Part shown: in pieces, positions 14,424 to 23,111 of the stretch
Layout of the letters: each line of letters begins with the position of its first letter
Numbering within the stretch: the first letter of the stretch is position 1
Source: an uncultured Collinsella sp.
Lineage (GTDB): Bacteria; Actinomycetota; Coriobacteriia; Coriobacteriales; Coriobacteriaceae
DNA: 64,000 nucleotides
Direction of reading: 5' to 3'
NCBI GenBank assembly: GCA_900757505.1
Contig: CAAEOE010000013.1
Location: 1 to 64,000, forward strand
Notes under the pieces: model-generated
Databases searched by the model: none
What the model was told of the DNA's origin: nothing
What the model saw: only the letters and a program-made list of their open reading frames with translations
Position numbers and translations under genes: made by a program

Positions 14424-16147
14424 TGAGGTTTCTAAAGCCATATCGAGGGCTTGTCGCGGTGACGTTGTTGGTGCTGCTAATCGACAACATCGGCACGCTG
14501 CTGGTGCCCACGATGCTGGCGAACATGGTCAACACCGGTATTACCACGGGCGATGTCGACTACATTTTACGCAACGGCCTCTACATGCTTATCGCGACCA
14601 GCATGGCTAGCGGCGGCACGGTGCTGGGCTGCTATCTTTCGGCGCGCCTGGCCGCCAACGTGGCTTGCGATATCCGCAATGCCGTGTACGACAAATCGCT
14701 CGAGCTCGCGGCCAGCGATTTTGAGCGCTTTGGCACCGGATCGATGATCACGCGCTCGCTCAACGACATCAACGTGATTCAGCAAGCGATTCTGCAGACG
14801 ATTCAGCTGGTGCTGCCCGTGCCGTTTTTGGCGGTGGCGGGCATCATCTTCGCCTGGTTTATCGATCCTGCCATGGGCACGCTTCTGGGCGTAGTCGTTG
14901 CGATTGTGCTGGTGGCGGCGGTCTTTACGGTTGCCAACGCGGCTCCGATCTTTATGCGCCTACAGGGCTTTATCGACCGCATGAACGTGGTGCTGCGCGA
15001 GAATATTGTGGGCGTGCGCGTCATCCGTGCGTTTAACAAGGAGCGCCACGAGGAACGGCGTCTGGACGAGGTGTTTAGCGAATACGCCGCCAACGCCATC
15101 AAAGTCAACCACCTGTTTGTGGGCCTTGACAGCTCAAGCTTCTTTTTGATGAATATCGCCGAGGTGGCGGTGCTGTGGGTGGGTGGCAACCGCGTGGGCG
15201 CCCATGCGATGCAGATTGCGAGCATCTCTGCGGTGCTGGAGTATGCAATTCTGATCCTGTTCTTTGTGATGATGGCCCAGATGGTGGTGCTGACGCTTCC
15301 GCGTGCTGCCGCGTGCCTGAACCGTGCGCAGCAGGTGTTGGAGATTGAGCCGAGCATCGTCGATGGCGAGCGCACGCTGGATGACGGGGCGCGCGAGCCC
15401 CAAGACGAAGCCGATGCGGTGGCCGTGTTCGACCACATGTCGTTTCGCTTTGACGATGCCGACGAGGACACCCTGTGCGACCTGAGCTTTGCCTGCCGTC
15501 GCGGTCAGACGACTGCGATCGTTGGCTCGACAGGCTCGGGCAAATCGACGGTGGCAAAGCTTCTGCTGCGCTTCCACGATGCCACCAAGGGCTCCATTCG
15601 CCTGAATGGTGTGGACCTGCGCGAGCTTACGCAAGACGAAATCCGCGGGCGCATTGCCTATGTGCCGCAGAAGGCGTGGCTGTTCTCGGGCACGGTGGCG
15701 AGCAACCTTCGCTTTGGTAACGAAGGCGCGATCGAGGGCGACATGCTTCATGCGCTTGAGGTTGCCCAGAGCACCTTTGTACTCGACCAACCGCAGGGGC
15801 TCGATACCCCGGTTGCCCAGGGCGGTACGAACTTTTCGGGCGGCCAGCGCCAGCGTTTGGCAATCGCCCGTGCGCTCATGAAGCATGCCGATCTATATAT
15901 CTTCGATGACAGTTTTTCGGCCCTGGACTTTAAGACCGATGCCGCCCTGCGCCATGCGTTGCGGGACGAGACGTGCGATGCCGCGGTGCTCATCATCGCC
16001 CAGCGCATCTCGACTATTTTGCATGCCGATCAGATCGTGGTGCTCAAAGACGGCAAGATCGTGGGCCTAGGCACGCACGACGAGCTTATGGAAACCTGCG
16101 AGGTGTACCGCGCTATCGCGGAATCGCAGATGAAGGGAGGTGAGTAG
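14411..16147 (+). CDS. ABC exporter half-transporter A
   Basis: A 578-residue type IV ABC exporter subunit: six membrane helices in the first 320 residues, then a nucleotide-binding domain. Walker A is GSTGSGKST near 375, the signature FSGGQRQRL is near 475, and Walker B is IFDDS near 496. The catalytic Glu after Walker B is Asp, the mark of the degenerate site in heterodimeric exporters such as TM287/288 or LmrCD. GTG at 14411 is chosen because GAGGGGGA precedes it at proper distance; an ATG at 14423 overlapping the marR stop is the alternative. Its partner follows at once. The operon likely exports a drug or peptide. Confidence 0.9.
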   Translation: MRLLMRFLKPYRGLVAVTLLVLLIDNIGTLLVPTMLANMVNTGITTGDVDYILRNGLYMLIATSMASGGTVLGCYLSARLAANVACDIRNAVYDKSLELAASDFERFGTGSMITRSLNDINVIQQAILQTIQLVLPVPFLAVAGIIFAWFIDPAMGTLLGVVVAIVLVAAVFTVANAAPIFMRLQGFIDRMNVVLRENIVGVRVIRAFNKERHEERRLDEVFSEYAANAIKVNHLFVGLDSSSFFLMNIAEVAVLWVGGNRVGAHAMQIASISAVLEYAILILFFVMMAQMVVLTLPRAAACLNRAQQVLEIEPSIVDGERTLDDGAREPQDEADAVAVFDHMSFRFDDADEDTLCDLSFACRRGQTTAIVGSTGSGKSTVAKLLLRFHDATKGSIRLNGVDLRELTQDEIRGRIAYVPQKAWLFSGTVASNLRFGNEGAIEGDMLHALEVAQSTFVLDQPQGLDTPVAQGGTNFSGGQRQRLAIARALMKHADLYIFDDSFSALDFKTDAALRHALRDETCDAAVLIIAQRISTILHADQIVVLKDGKIVGLGTHDELMETCEVYRAIAESQMKGGE

Positions 16148-16148
16148 C

Positions 16149-18155
16149 ATGACCGAGGAGCTCAAGAAGCAGGGCGGCGTTGATGACGCCGCTGCCGCGG
16201 GACTGGTCGAGGAAACGGCTGCCGCGTCGACCGAGCTGGATGACGCCGCCAAGGCTGCAGCCGAGCGCGAGGCTCGCCGCCAAGCGCTCTACGAGGAAAA
16301 CGAACGTGCCGAGGACGAGCGCGCCCGCGCCGAGGCAGAGCGTATGCGCGACGTGGACGACGAAGACGAGGACGAGACGCCTCGGGATACCTGGGCGACG
16401 GTGCGCCGCCTGTGGAGTGAGGCTGCCGGCGACCATTGGCGCTTCTATATCGTGTTCGCGAGCATTGTGTTCTATGTCATCTTTAACACTGCCGCGCCGG
16501 CATATAGCGCCCGCGTGATCGATGAGCTGTGGGGCCACATTCAGGTAGCGTTTGTCAACAACGCCACCTTCAGCATCACCTGGGAGAACTGCGGCAGGAC
16601 TATCTTCATCTACTTTTTGATTTGGACGGCCGCCGCTTCGTTCTACGCGCTCCAGAGCTTTTTGATGTCGAGCGTGGCCGAACGCCTCAATCTGCGCCTG
16701 CGCAACCGCATCGCGCAAAAGCTCAACCGTCTGCCGCTCGCCTATTTTGACGCGCATCGTCCCGGCGAGGTCGTCAGCCGCGCGACCAACGACCTGGACA
16801 AGATGTCCGAGAGCATGCAGCGCGGATTGCTGCAGCTGCTCGTGTCGATCGGCACGGTTGTTGGTGCTGTGAGCGTGATGTTCGTGTTCAGCGTGCAGCT
16901 TACGCTCGTCTTTCTGTTCTTTACGGCACTGTCGCTGCTGGTGACGAAGGTCGTCTCGCGCCGCACACACGATGTGACGGGCGAGCGCCAGGAGTGGGTG
17001 TCCAAGATTACGAGTGCGGTCGAGGAAGGCTATTCGGGCCGTCTGGTGATCCGCGCGTTTAACCGCGAACGTCAGAGCTCCGCTGAGGTGCACGAGGCTT
17101 CGAAGGAACTGGCTCGTGTGAGCACCAAGGCCGACTTTATGATCAATGCTGTCGGCCCCGCGGTGCGCTTTATCGGCCGTTTGGCGCAGATCGTTATTGC
17201 GCTTGTGGGCTGCAGCATGCTGGTTGCCGGTCACATGACCGTCGGCGTGTTCCAGGCGTTCTTCCAGTTTATTTACGAGGCGTCCGAACCCATGACGCAG
17301 CTGTCGTTTACCTTTAACTCGCTGCAGAGCGCGCTGGCGAGTGCGGAGCGCGTGTTCGACCTGCTCGATGAGCCCGAGATGGAAGCCGATCCGTTGCCGG
17401 ACGAGGCCGCCAAGCTGCCGGGTCGCGTTGAGGGCCGCGTCTCCTTTGAGCACGTGCGCTTTGGTTATTCGCCCGACAAGCCGCTTATGCGCGACGTGTC
17501 GTTTACCGCCGAGCCGGGCCAAAAGATTGCCGTGGTGGGAACCACGGGCGCAGGCAAGACGACGCTCATCAACCTGCTCATGCGCTTCTACGAGATCGAC
17601 GGTGGCCGCATTACGCTCGACGGTGTGGATACGCGCCTTATGAACCGCGGCGAGCTACGTCAGCAGTTTGGCATGGTGCTGCAAGACGCCTGGCTGTTTG
17701 ACGGCACGATTGCCGAAAACATCGCCTACGGCTGCCCCGAGGCAACGCGCGACGAAATTGTGGCCGCCGCTCGTGCCGCGCAGGTCGACTTCTTTGTGCG
17801 CACCATGCCGCAGGGCTACGACACGCGCGTGGCCAACGATGCCGAGAGCATCAGCCAGGGCCAGCGTCAGCTGCTGACCATCGCACGCGTGCTGCTCAAC
17901 AACCCGGCGATTCTCATCCTGGACGAGGCGACCTCAAGCGTGGATACGCGTACCGAGCTTGCCATCGGTCGTGCCATGGACGCGCTCATGCGCGGGCGCA
18001 CGAGCTTTGTGATCGCACATCGCCTGTCGACGATCGTGGATGCCGACCTGATCCTGGTCATGGACCACGGCAACATTATCGAGCAGGGTACGCATAAGGA
18101 GCTGCTCGCAGCCGAGGGTGCCTACGCCGACCTCTATCTGAGCCAGTTCGCCTAA
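16149..18155 (+). CDS. ABC exporter half-transporter B
   Basis: A 668-residue partner subunit. An unusual, highly charged N-terminal extension of about 80 residues, rich in Glu, Arg and Ala (EREARRQALYEENERAEDER), probably forms a cytoplasmic coiled coil. Six membrane helices and a nucleotide-binding domain follow: Walker A GTTGAGKTTL near 464, signature SQGQRQLL near 568, Walker B ILDEATSS near 590 with a proper catalytic Glu. This subunit would supply the active ATPase site. ATG at 16149 follows AAGGGAGGTGAG and starts one base after the previous stop. Confidence 0.92.
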   Translation: MTEELKKQGGVDDAAAAGLVEETAAASTELDDAAKAAAEREARRQALYEENERAEDERARAEAERMRDVDDEDEDETPRDTWATVRRLWSEAAGDHWRFYIVFASIVFYVIFNTAAPAYSARVIDELWGHIQVAFVNNATFSITWENCGRTIFIYFLIWTAAASFYALQSFLMSSVAERLNLRLRNRIAQKLNRLPLAYFDAHRPGEVVSRATNDLDKMSESMQRGLLQLLVSIGTVVGAVSVMFVFSVQLTLVFLFFTALSLLVTKVVSRRTHDVTGERQEWVSKITSAVEEGYSGRLVIRAFNRERQSSAEVHEASKELARVSTKADFMINAVGPAVRFIGRLAQIVIALVGCSMLVAGHMTVGVFQAFFQFIYEASEPMTQLSFTFNSLQSALASAERVFDLLDEPEMEADPLPDEAAKLPGRVEGRVSFEHVRFGYSPDKPLMRDVSFTAEPGQKIAVVGTTGAGKTTLINLLMRFYEIDGGRITLDGVDTRLMNRGELRQQFGMVLQDAWLFDGTIAENIAYGCPEATRDEIVAAARAAQVDFFVRTMPQGYDTRVANDAESISQGQRQLLTIARVLLNNPAILILDEATSSVDTRTELAIGRAMDALMRGRTSFVIAHRLSTIVDADLILVMDHGNIIEQGTHKELLAAEGAYADLYLSQFA

Positions 18156-18192
18156 GGTGGCAAGGGGGCAGCCTCTTTGTCACATCGAAAAG

Positions 18193-18229
18193 AAGGCGCG
18201 CCGGGGATGAATTCCCTGGTGCGCCTTTT
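18193..18229. terminator. Bidirectional terminator between the ABC operon and cysE
   Basis: AAGGCGC and GCGCCTT, with an inner GGG/CCC stem, are flanked by A and T runs on the two sides. It can end both convergent transcripts. Confidence 0.75.
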
Positions 18230-18266
18230 GCGTTGATGCCGATGCCGTTTTGTGTCGCTTGCGTTC

Positions 18267-18971
18267 TTAGCGTTCGTCCATGAGCTTTGCGACGAGGGCT
18301 TTGAGCTCGGCCACCTCTCGCTCGAGTTCCTTGACGCGGCGGGCGTTCTCGGTGATGCCCTGGCGGTTGAGGGCACTCTGCTCGGCGGCGTCATCGGGCA
18401 TGTACTCGCGATGCTGCTTGGCGTCGAAACTCTCCTCGAACACACGGCAGCCGTTGCGCTTGATGATGCGTCCCGGCACGCCCACGACGGTGCAGTTGTC
18501 GGGCACGTCCTTGACGACAACCGAGTTGCCGCCGATTTTGACGTTGTTGCCGATGCGGATGTTGCCGAGCACCTTGGCGCCCGTGCCCACGGTGACGTTA
18601 TCGCCGAGCGTTGGGTGGCGTTTGCCGGTCTCGTTGCCGGTACCGCCGAGCGTGACGCCCTGGTAGAGCACGCAGTTGTCGCCCACGATGGTGGTCTCGC
18701 CGATGACGACGCCCATGGCATGGTCGATAAAGAAGTGCTTGCCGATCTGTGCGGCGGGATGAATCTCGACGCCGGTGATGTGGCGGGTGATTTGCGAGAG
18801 CACGCGGGCGAGCGAGCGATGACCGTGCTCCCAGAGCCAGTGCTCGGGTACGTGGTTCCACTTGGCATGCAGGCCAGGATAGGAAAGGAAAATGACCAGA
18901 CCGTTTTGCGCGGCGGGGTCCTGCGCTTGGACGGTCTTGATGTCCTCGCGAATGGTATTGATAAAGCTCAC
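18267..18971 (-). CDS. cysE: Serine O-acetyltransferase
   Basis: A 234-residue CysE. It makes O-acetylserine from serine and acetyl-CoA, the first step of cysteine synthesis. Left-handed beta-helix hexapeptide repeats are clear ([48 protein letters not shown]). The last 25 residues ([18 protein letters not shown]) form a likely coiled coil, not usual for CysE, that may aid trimer or complex assembly. GTG at 18971 is preferred because GGGAGGG lies six bases before it; a longer open frame to 19046 lacks a ribosome site. No cysK is nearby. Confidence 0.92.
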   Translation of the reverse strand: MSFINTIREDIKTVQAQDPAAQNGLVIFLSYPGLHAKWNHVPEHWLWEHGHRSLARVLSQITRHITGVEIHPAAQIGKHFFIDHAMGVVIGETTIVGDNCVLYQGVTLGGTGNETGKRHPTLGDNVTVGTGAKVLGNIRIGNNVKIGGNSVVVKDVPDNCTVVGVPGRIIKRNGCRVFEESFDAKQHREYMPDDAAEQSALNRQGITENARRVKELEREVAELKALVAKLMDER

Positions 18972-19194
18972 CGGCCGCCCTCCCTTAGCGCCATGGCAAT
19001 GCGATTCAATAAAGTATAGCGATTCGCTAGGGATTAGGTAGAACAATCTTGGCAGCTTTGCACGACAGGTGTCAGTTATGCAAACTTGCTGGTAATGGAG
19101 TCATGCTTTTGTGGGGTTGCGCACGAGGGGGCGCCGCAACCGTATACTGGTCAACTTGGACGTATCCGCGCCCACAACTGAGAGGTTTTACTTC

Positions 19195-19842
19195 ATGGGT
19201 TTCATCAATTTTATCGCCGAGCTGCTTAAGGACCCGCGCACCGCGATCGCCAGCTGGATCGCCGCCGGCCCGCTTATGGCCTACGGCTGCGTGTTCCTGA
19301 TCATCTTTATCGAGACGGGCGTGGTGTTCTTCCCGTTCCTTCCCGGTGATTCGCTGCTGTTCGCCTCGGGTTTCTTCGCCCACAACGGCGGCTTTAACAT
19401 TGTGGCGCTTCTGGCCACCGCATGGGCCGCTGCCATTTTGGGCGATCAGTGCAACTTTATGATCGGCCATTTCTTTGGCAAAAAGATCATTGCCTCGGGC
19501 AAGGTCAAGGCCATGACGCCCGAGCGCATCAAAAAGTCCGAGGACTTCTTGGACAAGTGGGGCCACCTGGCCATCTTCCTGGGCCGCTTCTTTCCGTTTA
19601 TCCGCACCTTTGTGCCCTTCATCGCTGGCATGGGCGGCATGCACTGGCGCAACTTTGTCATCTTTAACGTGCTGGGCGGCATTACCTGGTCGACGGTCTT
19701 TACGCTGCTGGGCTACTTCTTTGGCGGCATTCCCTTTGTGCAGGAGCACTTTGAGCTGCTAATCGTTGGCATCGTTGCCGTGTCGATTATCCCGACCGTG
19801 GTCGGTCTGGTTAAGGCTAAGCTGGGCAAAAAGAACGCTTAG
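19195..19842 (+). CDS. DedA-family membrane protein
   Basis: A 215-residue DedA/VTT-domain integral membrane protein. Hallmarks are FLPGDSLLFASG near residue 50 and GRFFPFIRTFVPFIAGMGGM near 140. DedA proteins act as lipid carriers; some flip undecaprenyl phosphate or aminophospholipids across the membrane in exchange for protons. Which lipid this one moves is not evident. The ATG follows GAGAGGTTTTACTTC. It is monocistronic with its own terminator. Confidence 0.92.
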   Translation: MGFINFIAELLKDPRTAIASWIAAGPLMAYGCVFLIIFIETGVVFFPFLPGDSLLFASGFFAHNGGFNIVALLATAWAAAILGDQCNFMIGHFFGKKIIASGKVKAMTPERIKKSEDFLDKWGHLAIFLGRFFPFIRTFVPFIAGMGGMHWRNFVIFNVLGGITWSTVFTLLGYFFGGIPFVQEHFELLIVGIVAVSIIPTVVGLVKAKLGKKNA

Positions 19843-19872
19843 CTCGAGCCAGCGCGCAAACCGTGCAGTTGA

Positions 19873-19905
19873 GGCCCGTCACCGCTTACGGTGGCGGGCC
19901 TTTTT
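19873..19905 (+). terminator. Terminator of the dedA-like gene
   Basis: GGCCCGTCACCG pairs with CGGTGGCGGGCC (one G-U pair) around a short loop, followed by TTTTT. Confidence 0.9.
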
Positions 19906-19948
19906 GCTTCGGTCAAATGAAAATACTTTAGTTAGTTAAAGAAAAACG

Positions 19949-20130
19949 TTTTATCCGATGCGTGTGCGGAGTACAATCTCGTGCATGCGAATCGACGTGC
20001 CATCGGCTTTGATGCTGTCCGCGTGTCCCGTCCGGCTCTACGCTCCGGGCGTGCGATGTTGCGACGCGGTCGGCCCCGGTCCTTGCGTGCGGGTTCGCGA
20101 GTATGCAACTGTGTATGTAAGGAGCGACAT
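19949..20130 (+). promoter_or_regulatory. Promoter and 5' leader of ilvE
   Basis: TACAAT at 19972-19977 is a likely -10 box with TTTTAT about 17 bases upstream. This gives a leader of some 150 bases before the ATG. The leader is GC-rich with no clear T-box, leader peptide or riboswitch core. The open frame running back from ilvE to 19981 is probably untranslated. Confidence 0.5.
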
Positions 20131-21183
20131 ATGACTGTCGAGAAGAAGGATATCGATTGGGGTAGCCTCGGCTTTGGCTACATGAAGACCGATTACAGCT
20201 ACGAGGCTCATTGGAAGGATGGCGAGTGGGACGAGGGCGGCCTGACTACCGACCACACCCTGCATGTCTCCGAGTGCGGCGGCATCTTCCATTACTGCCA
20301 GGAGGTCTTTGAGGGCCTGAAGGCCTACACCGCCGAGGACGGTAGCATCGTCTGCTTCCGTCCCGACATGAACGCCGAGCGTATGTACAACTCTGCGCAG
20401 CGCCTCGAGATGCCCCCGTTCCCCAAGGACAAGTTCGTCGAGGCCGTCAAGCAGGTCGTTTCTGCCAACGCCGCCTGGGTTCCGCCCTTCGGTTCCGGCG
20501 CGACCCTGTACGTGCGTCCGTTTATGATCGGCTCCGGTGACGTGATCGGCGTGGCTCCCGCTCCTGAGTACACGTTCCGCATTCTCGTGACCCCGGTCGG
20601 TCCGTACTTTAAGGGTGGCCTTAAGCCCGTCAAGCTGCGCGTTTCCGAGTATGACCGTGCGGCACCGCACGGCACCGGCAACATCAAGGCCGGCCTCAAC
20701 TACGCCATGTCCCTCAAGCCCACGATGGAGGCCCATCGCGAGGGCTATGCCGAGAACCTGTATCTCGACTCCGAGTCCCGCACCTATGTCGAGGAGACCG
20801 GTGGCGCTAACGTCCTGTTCGTGAAGGAGGACGGCACGCTCGTCGTTCCTCAGTCGCACACCGACTCCATCCTGCCCTCCATCACCCGCCGTTCGCTCGT
20901 TCAGGTTGCTCAGGACCTGGGCATGACCGTTGACCAGCGTCCCGTCGAGTGGGTCGAGGTCAAGGCCGGTACCTTTGTCGAGTGCGGCCTGTGCGGCACC
21001 GCTGCCGTCATCTCTCCGGTTGGCGAGATTGACAACAAGGTCTATGGCGCCGACGAGACCGTGACCTTCCCGGCTGGCTACACCGAGATCGGCCCTGTGA
21101 TGAAGAAGCTCCGCGAGACCCTGACTGGTATCCAGTCTGGTGCTGTTGAGGATAAGCACAACTGGGTTTACACCGTCGCGTAA
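20131..21183 (+). CDS. ilvE: Branched-chain amino acid aminotransferase
   Basis: A 350-residue class IV PLP enzyme that interconverts leucine, isoleucine and valine with their 2-oxo acids, using 2-oxoglutarate. Seen: EVFEGLKAY near residue 60, the Schiff-base Lys in GTGNIKAGLNYA near 185, EETGGANVLF, and the cofactor loop GLCGTAAVISPV near the end. Length matches the eukaryotic-like type II BCAT. ATG at 20131 is preferred: TAAGGAGCGACAT precedes it. Its codons are the strongly biased set of a highly expressed gene. It is monocistronic. Confidence 0.95.
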   Translation: MTVEKKDIDWGSLGFGYMKTDYSYEAHWKDGEWDEGGLTTDHTLHVSECGGIFHYCQEVFEGLKAYTAEDGSIVCFRPDMNAERMYNSAQRLEMPPFPKDKFVEAVKQVVSANAAWVPPFGSGATLYVRPFMIGSGDVIGVAPAPEYTFRILVTPVGPYFKGGLKPVKLRVSEYDRAAPHGTGNIKAGLNYAMSLKPTMEAHREGYAENLYLDSESRTYVEETGGANVLFVKEDGTLVVPQSHTDSILPSITRRSLVQVAQDLGMTVDQRPVEWVEVKAGTFVECGLCGTAAVISPVGEIDNKVYGADETVTFPAGYTEIGPVMKKLRETLTGIQSGAVEDKHNWVYTVA

Positions 21184-21252
21184 TTTGTCTTACCCGCCCT
21201 GCGGGCTCGGCGATGTCACAACGAACAATAATTAATCTGAATTAAAGATGGC

Positions 21253-21277
21253 GCGCGGCCTTTTGGGCCGCGCTTTT
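21253..21277 (+). terminator. ilvE terminator
   Basis: GCGCGGCC and GGCCGCGC with a short TTTTG loop, followed by TTTTG and more T. Confidence 0.85.
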
Positions 21278-21305
21278 GTTTTGCTTCGCGCCATGTGGGG
21301 GTGGT

Positions 21306-21518
21306 GGCGACGTGCATTTTTGCGAGTATTCTGCAATCGAAGGCCCTTGCATACCGACCTCGGGCGAAAAATCGGGATTTATCGATGTTTTCTACGAATG
21401 ATGGGCGGGGTTATGGGCTGACAGCATTTGATTTGCAGGGATATTCGCGGTCTTTGGCATTTATCGTGGCGCTCGAAGCTGTCGGGCATGCTGAATACTC
21501 CCAAAAATGCACGGCGCC
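21306..21518. mobile_element. 213-bp MITE-like element
   Basis: Terminal inverted repeats of 26 bp (21306-21331 and 21493-21518, two mismatches; core GTGCATTTTTG and CAAAAATGCAC) bound an interior of lower GC. A 75-codon open frame inside crosses one end and has no ribosome site, so it is not called. Size, ends and lack of a transposase fit a miniature element or a very large structured RNA. Confidence 0.6.
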
Positions 21519-21543
21519 TTGAGGGGGACCTTCGCGACAAAGG

Positions 21544-21582
21544 AAACCGCCCCGTCGAAGTATGCATTCGACGGGGCGGTTT
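21544..21582 (-). terminator. Terminator of the lemA-like gene
   Basis: AAACCGCCCCGTCGAA and its perfect 16-base complement surround a seven-base loop, about 37 bases past the minus-strand stop. A short T-rich run follows on the minus strand. Confidence 0.8.
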
Positions 21583-21618
21583 ATGCATATAGCGGATTAA
21601 GGATGCGCTGGCAACCTG

Positions 21619-22170
21619 TTAGAACTTGACGGTCGGTGCCTGGCGGGCTGCTTCGGCGGCCTCGAAGCCCTGGCGCTCCTTAAACTGGAAGATGCCGGCA
21701 AAGATGACGGCAGGGAACGTCTGGATGGCGTTGTTGTAGCTGAGCACGCAGTCGTTGTAGCTCTGGCGCGCGTAGCTCACCTTGTTCTCGGTGTCTTCGA
21801 GCGTGGCTTGGAGCTGCGTAAAGTTGGTGTTCGCCTTAAGATCGGGGTAAGCCTCGGCCACGGCGAAGAGCTGGCGCAGAGCGCCGGTCAGCACGTTGTC
21901 GGCTTCCATCTTGGCTTCGGGCGTGGTGGCGCTTACGGCGGCGTTGCGCGCGTTGACCACGGCGGCAAGCGTGTCCTGCTCGTGTTTGGCATAGCCCTTG
22001 ACGGTCTCGACTAGGTTAGGGATCAGGTCGTTGCGGCGCTGCAGCTGCGTGTCGATATTCTGCCAGGCGTTATCAATGCGATTGCGCTTGGTGACCATGT
22101 TGTTGTAGATGCCGGCGATGGCGCAGACAATCACAACGACAACAACGATACCGATGATGACGGGAATCAT
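21619..22170 (-). CDS. LemA-family protein
   Basis: A 183-residue LemA protein: one N-terminal membrane helix (residues 2-20), then a long helical bundle with NAWQNIDTQLQRRNDLIPNL and ENKVSYARQSYNDCV. LemA proteins are membrane-anchored helical bundles of unsettled role, often beside HtpX or TPM-domain genes. Here neither neighbour is present. Length is typical. It is transcribed alone. Confidence 0.92.
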   Translation of the reverse strand: MIPVIIGIVVVVVIVCAIAGIYNNMVTKRNRIDNAWQNIDTQLQRRNDLIPNLVETVKGYAKHEQDTLAAVVNARNAAVSATTPEAKMEADNVLTGALRQLFAVAEAYPDLKANTNFTQLQATLEDTENKVSYARQSYNDCVLSYNNAIQTFPAVIFAGIFQFKERQGFEAAEAARQAPTVKF

Positions 22171-22382
22171 GGTGTCTCCGTTTCGAATGGCCGCGGCGTC
22201 TTCCGCCGGCTGCCGTTGGTGTAACGCTACTAGTATACCCGCAACCCTTGGCGATACCGAACTTTCCGGTAAGCGTTATGTTTCCACCAAGGTGAGGCCG
22301 TTCGCCAGGGGGTGGGCGATACAGGTGTAAGATATGCGACAGATTAGTGAGCGATGTCTTTTCCTTGAGGAGGGCGATACGT

Positions 22383-22967
22383 ATGGACCTTCGCATCAAG
22401 AAAACCTATCGGGCCCTGTTCGAGGCCTTTACTGAGCTGCTCGAAGAGCATCGGTTTGAGGACGTGACGGTTGCCATGCTGTGCGACCGCGCTATGATTC
22501 GTCGGACGACGTTCTACAAGCACTTCCGCGACAAAAACGATTACTTTGCCTTCTATATCGATGAACTCATGTCGGGTCTGCCGCAAAAGCGGGCCGATGC
22601 GGATGGCGCGGAGGGCGCCGAGGACGTGCGCGCGCTTCGCCACGAAGTGTTCGCCGATGCCATGGATCTGATTCTGGCGCATGAGCAGCTCATGGATAAC
22701 ATTTTGGCGAGCAGTATGTCGGGCATGCTGACCAGCATGATTTGCGACCGCATCGCGCGCTCCATACGCGGGCGCGTGATGAGCGCGCTTGACGAGGATG
22801 CGCTTGCGCCCGTATCGCTCGAGACGACGTCTGAGTTTGTCGCCGGCGGCATTATTCGGCTCTTCACCATGTGGTGGGAATCGGGCCACGTACTGGAGCG
22901 CCGATCCGAAATCGCCGACGTGGTCGATGCGCTGTTCGAGCGGACCATGACGCCGGTGAGTCACTAA
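22383..22967 (+). CDS. TetR-family transcriptional regulator
   Basis: A 194-residue TetR-type regulator. The N-terminal helix-turn-helix reads FEDVTVAMLCDRAMIRRTTFYKHF (about residues 24-47) and ends in the typical FYKHFRDKNDY. The C-terminal all-helical domain would bind a ligand. The group resembles the TetR/AcrR members with TetR_C_8-like tails (WWESG near residue 168). No adjacent transporter points to a target. ATG at 22383 follows GAGGAGGGCGAT. Confidence 0.85.
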   Translation: MDLRIKKTYRALFEAFTELLEEHRFEDVTVAMLCDRAMIRRTTFYKHFRDKNDYFAFYIDELMSGLPQKRADADGAEGAEDVRALRHEVFADAMDLILAHEQLMDNILASSMSGMLTSMICDRIARSIRGRVMSALDEDALAPVSLETTSEFVAGGIIRLFTMWWESGHVLERRSEIADVVDALFERTMTPVSH

Positions 22968-22970
22968 GAG

Positions 22971-23060
22971 TGGCGGAGAGAGGGGGATTCGAACCCCCGG
23001 AACGCTCTCGCGCTCAACGGTTTTCAAGACCGCCGCATTCAACCGCTCTGCCATCTCTCC
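22971..23060 (-). tRNA. tRNA-Ser (anticodon UGA)
   Basis: On the minus strand the acceptor GGAGAGA pairs with TCTCTCC. The D arm contains GCAGAGCGGTTGAA. The anticodon loop CTTGAAA gives UGA, and a long class II variable arm (GCGCGAGAGCGTT) follows. The T arm is GGGGGTTCGAATCCCCC. The terminal CCA is encoded (22971-22973). It lies between the tetR-like and tadA genes on the opposite strand. Confidence 0.97.
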
Positions 23061-23111
23061 GTGAGTCGTAATGATAGCATCGTTTTGGATTTGCAACAGG
23101 GGAGGCGAACG

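Noticed and set aside
19978..20130. T-box or leader-peptide attenuator before ilvE
   Set aside because: No T-box (AGGGTGGNACCGCG-like) sequence, no terminator before the start codon and no Leu/Ile/Val-rich short frame.
21295..21522. 75-codon open frame before the lemA-like gene
   Set aside because: It overlaps both ends of the MITE-like element and has no ribosome site or coding bias.
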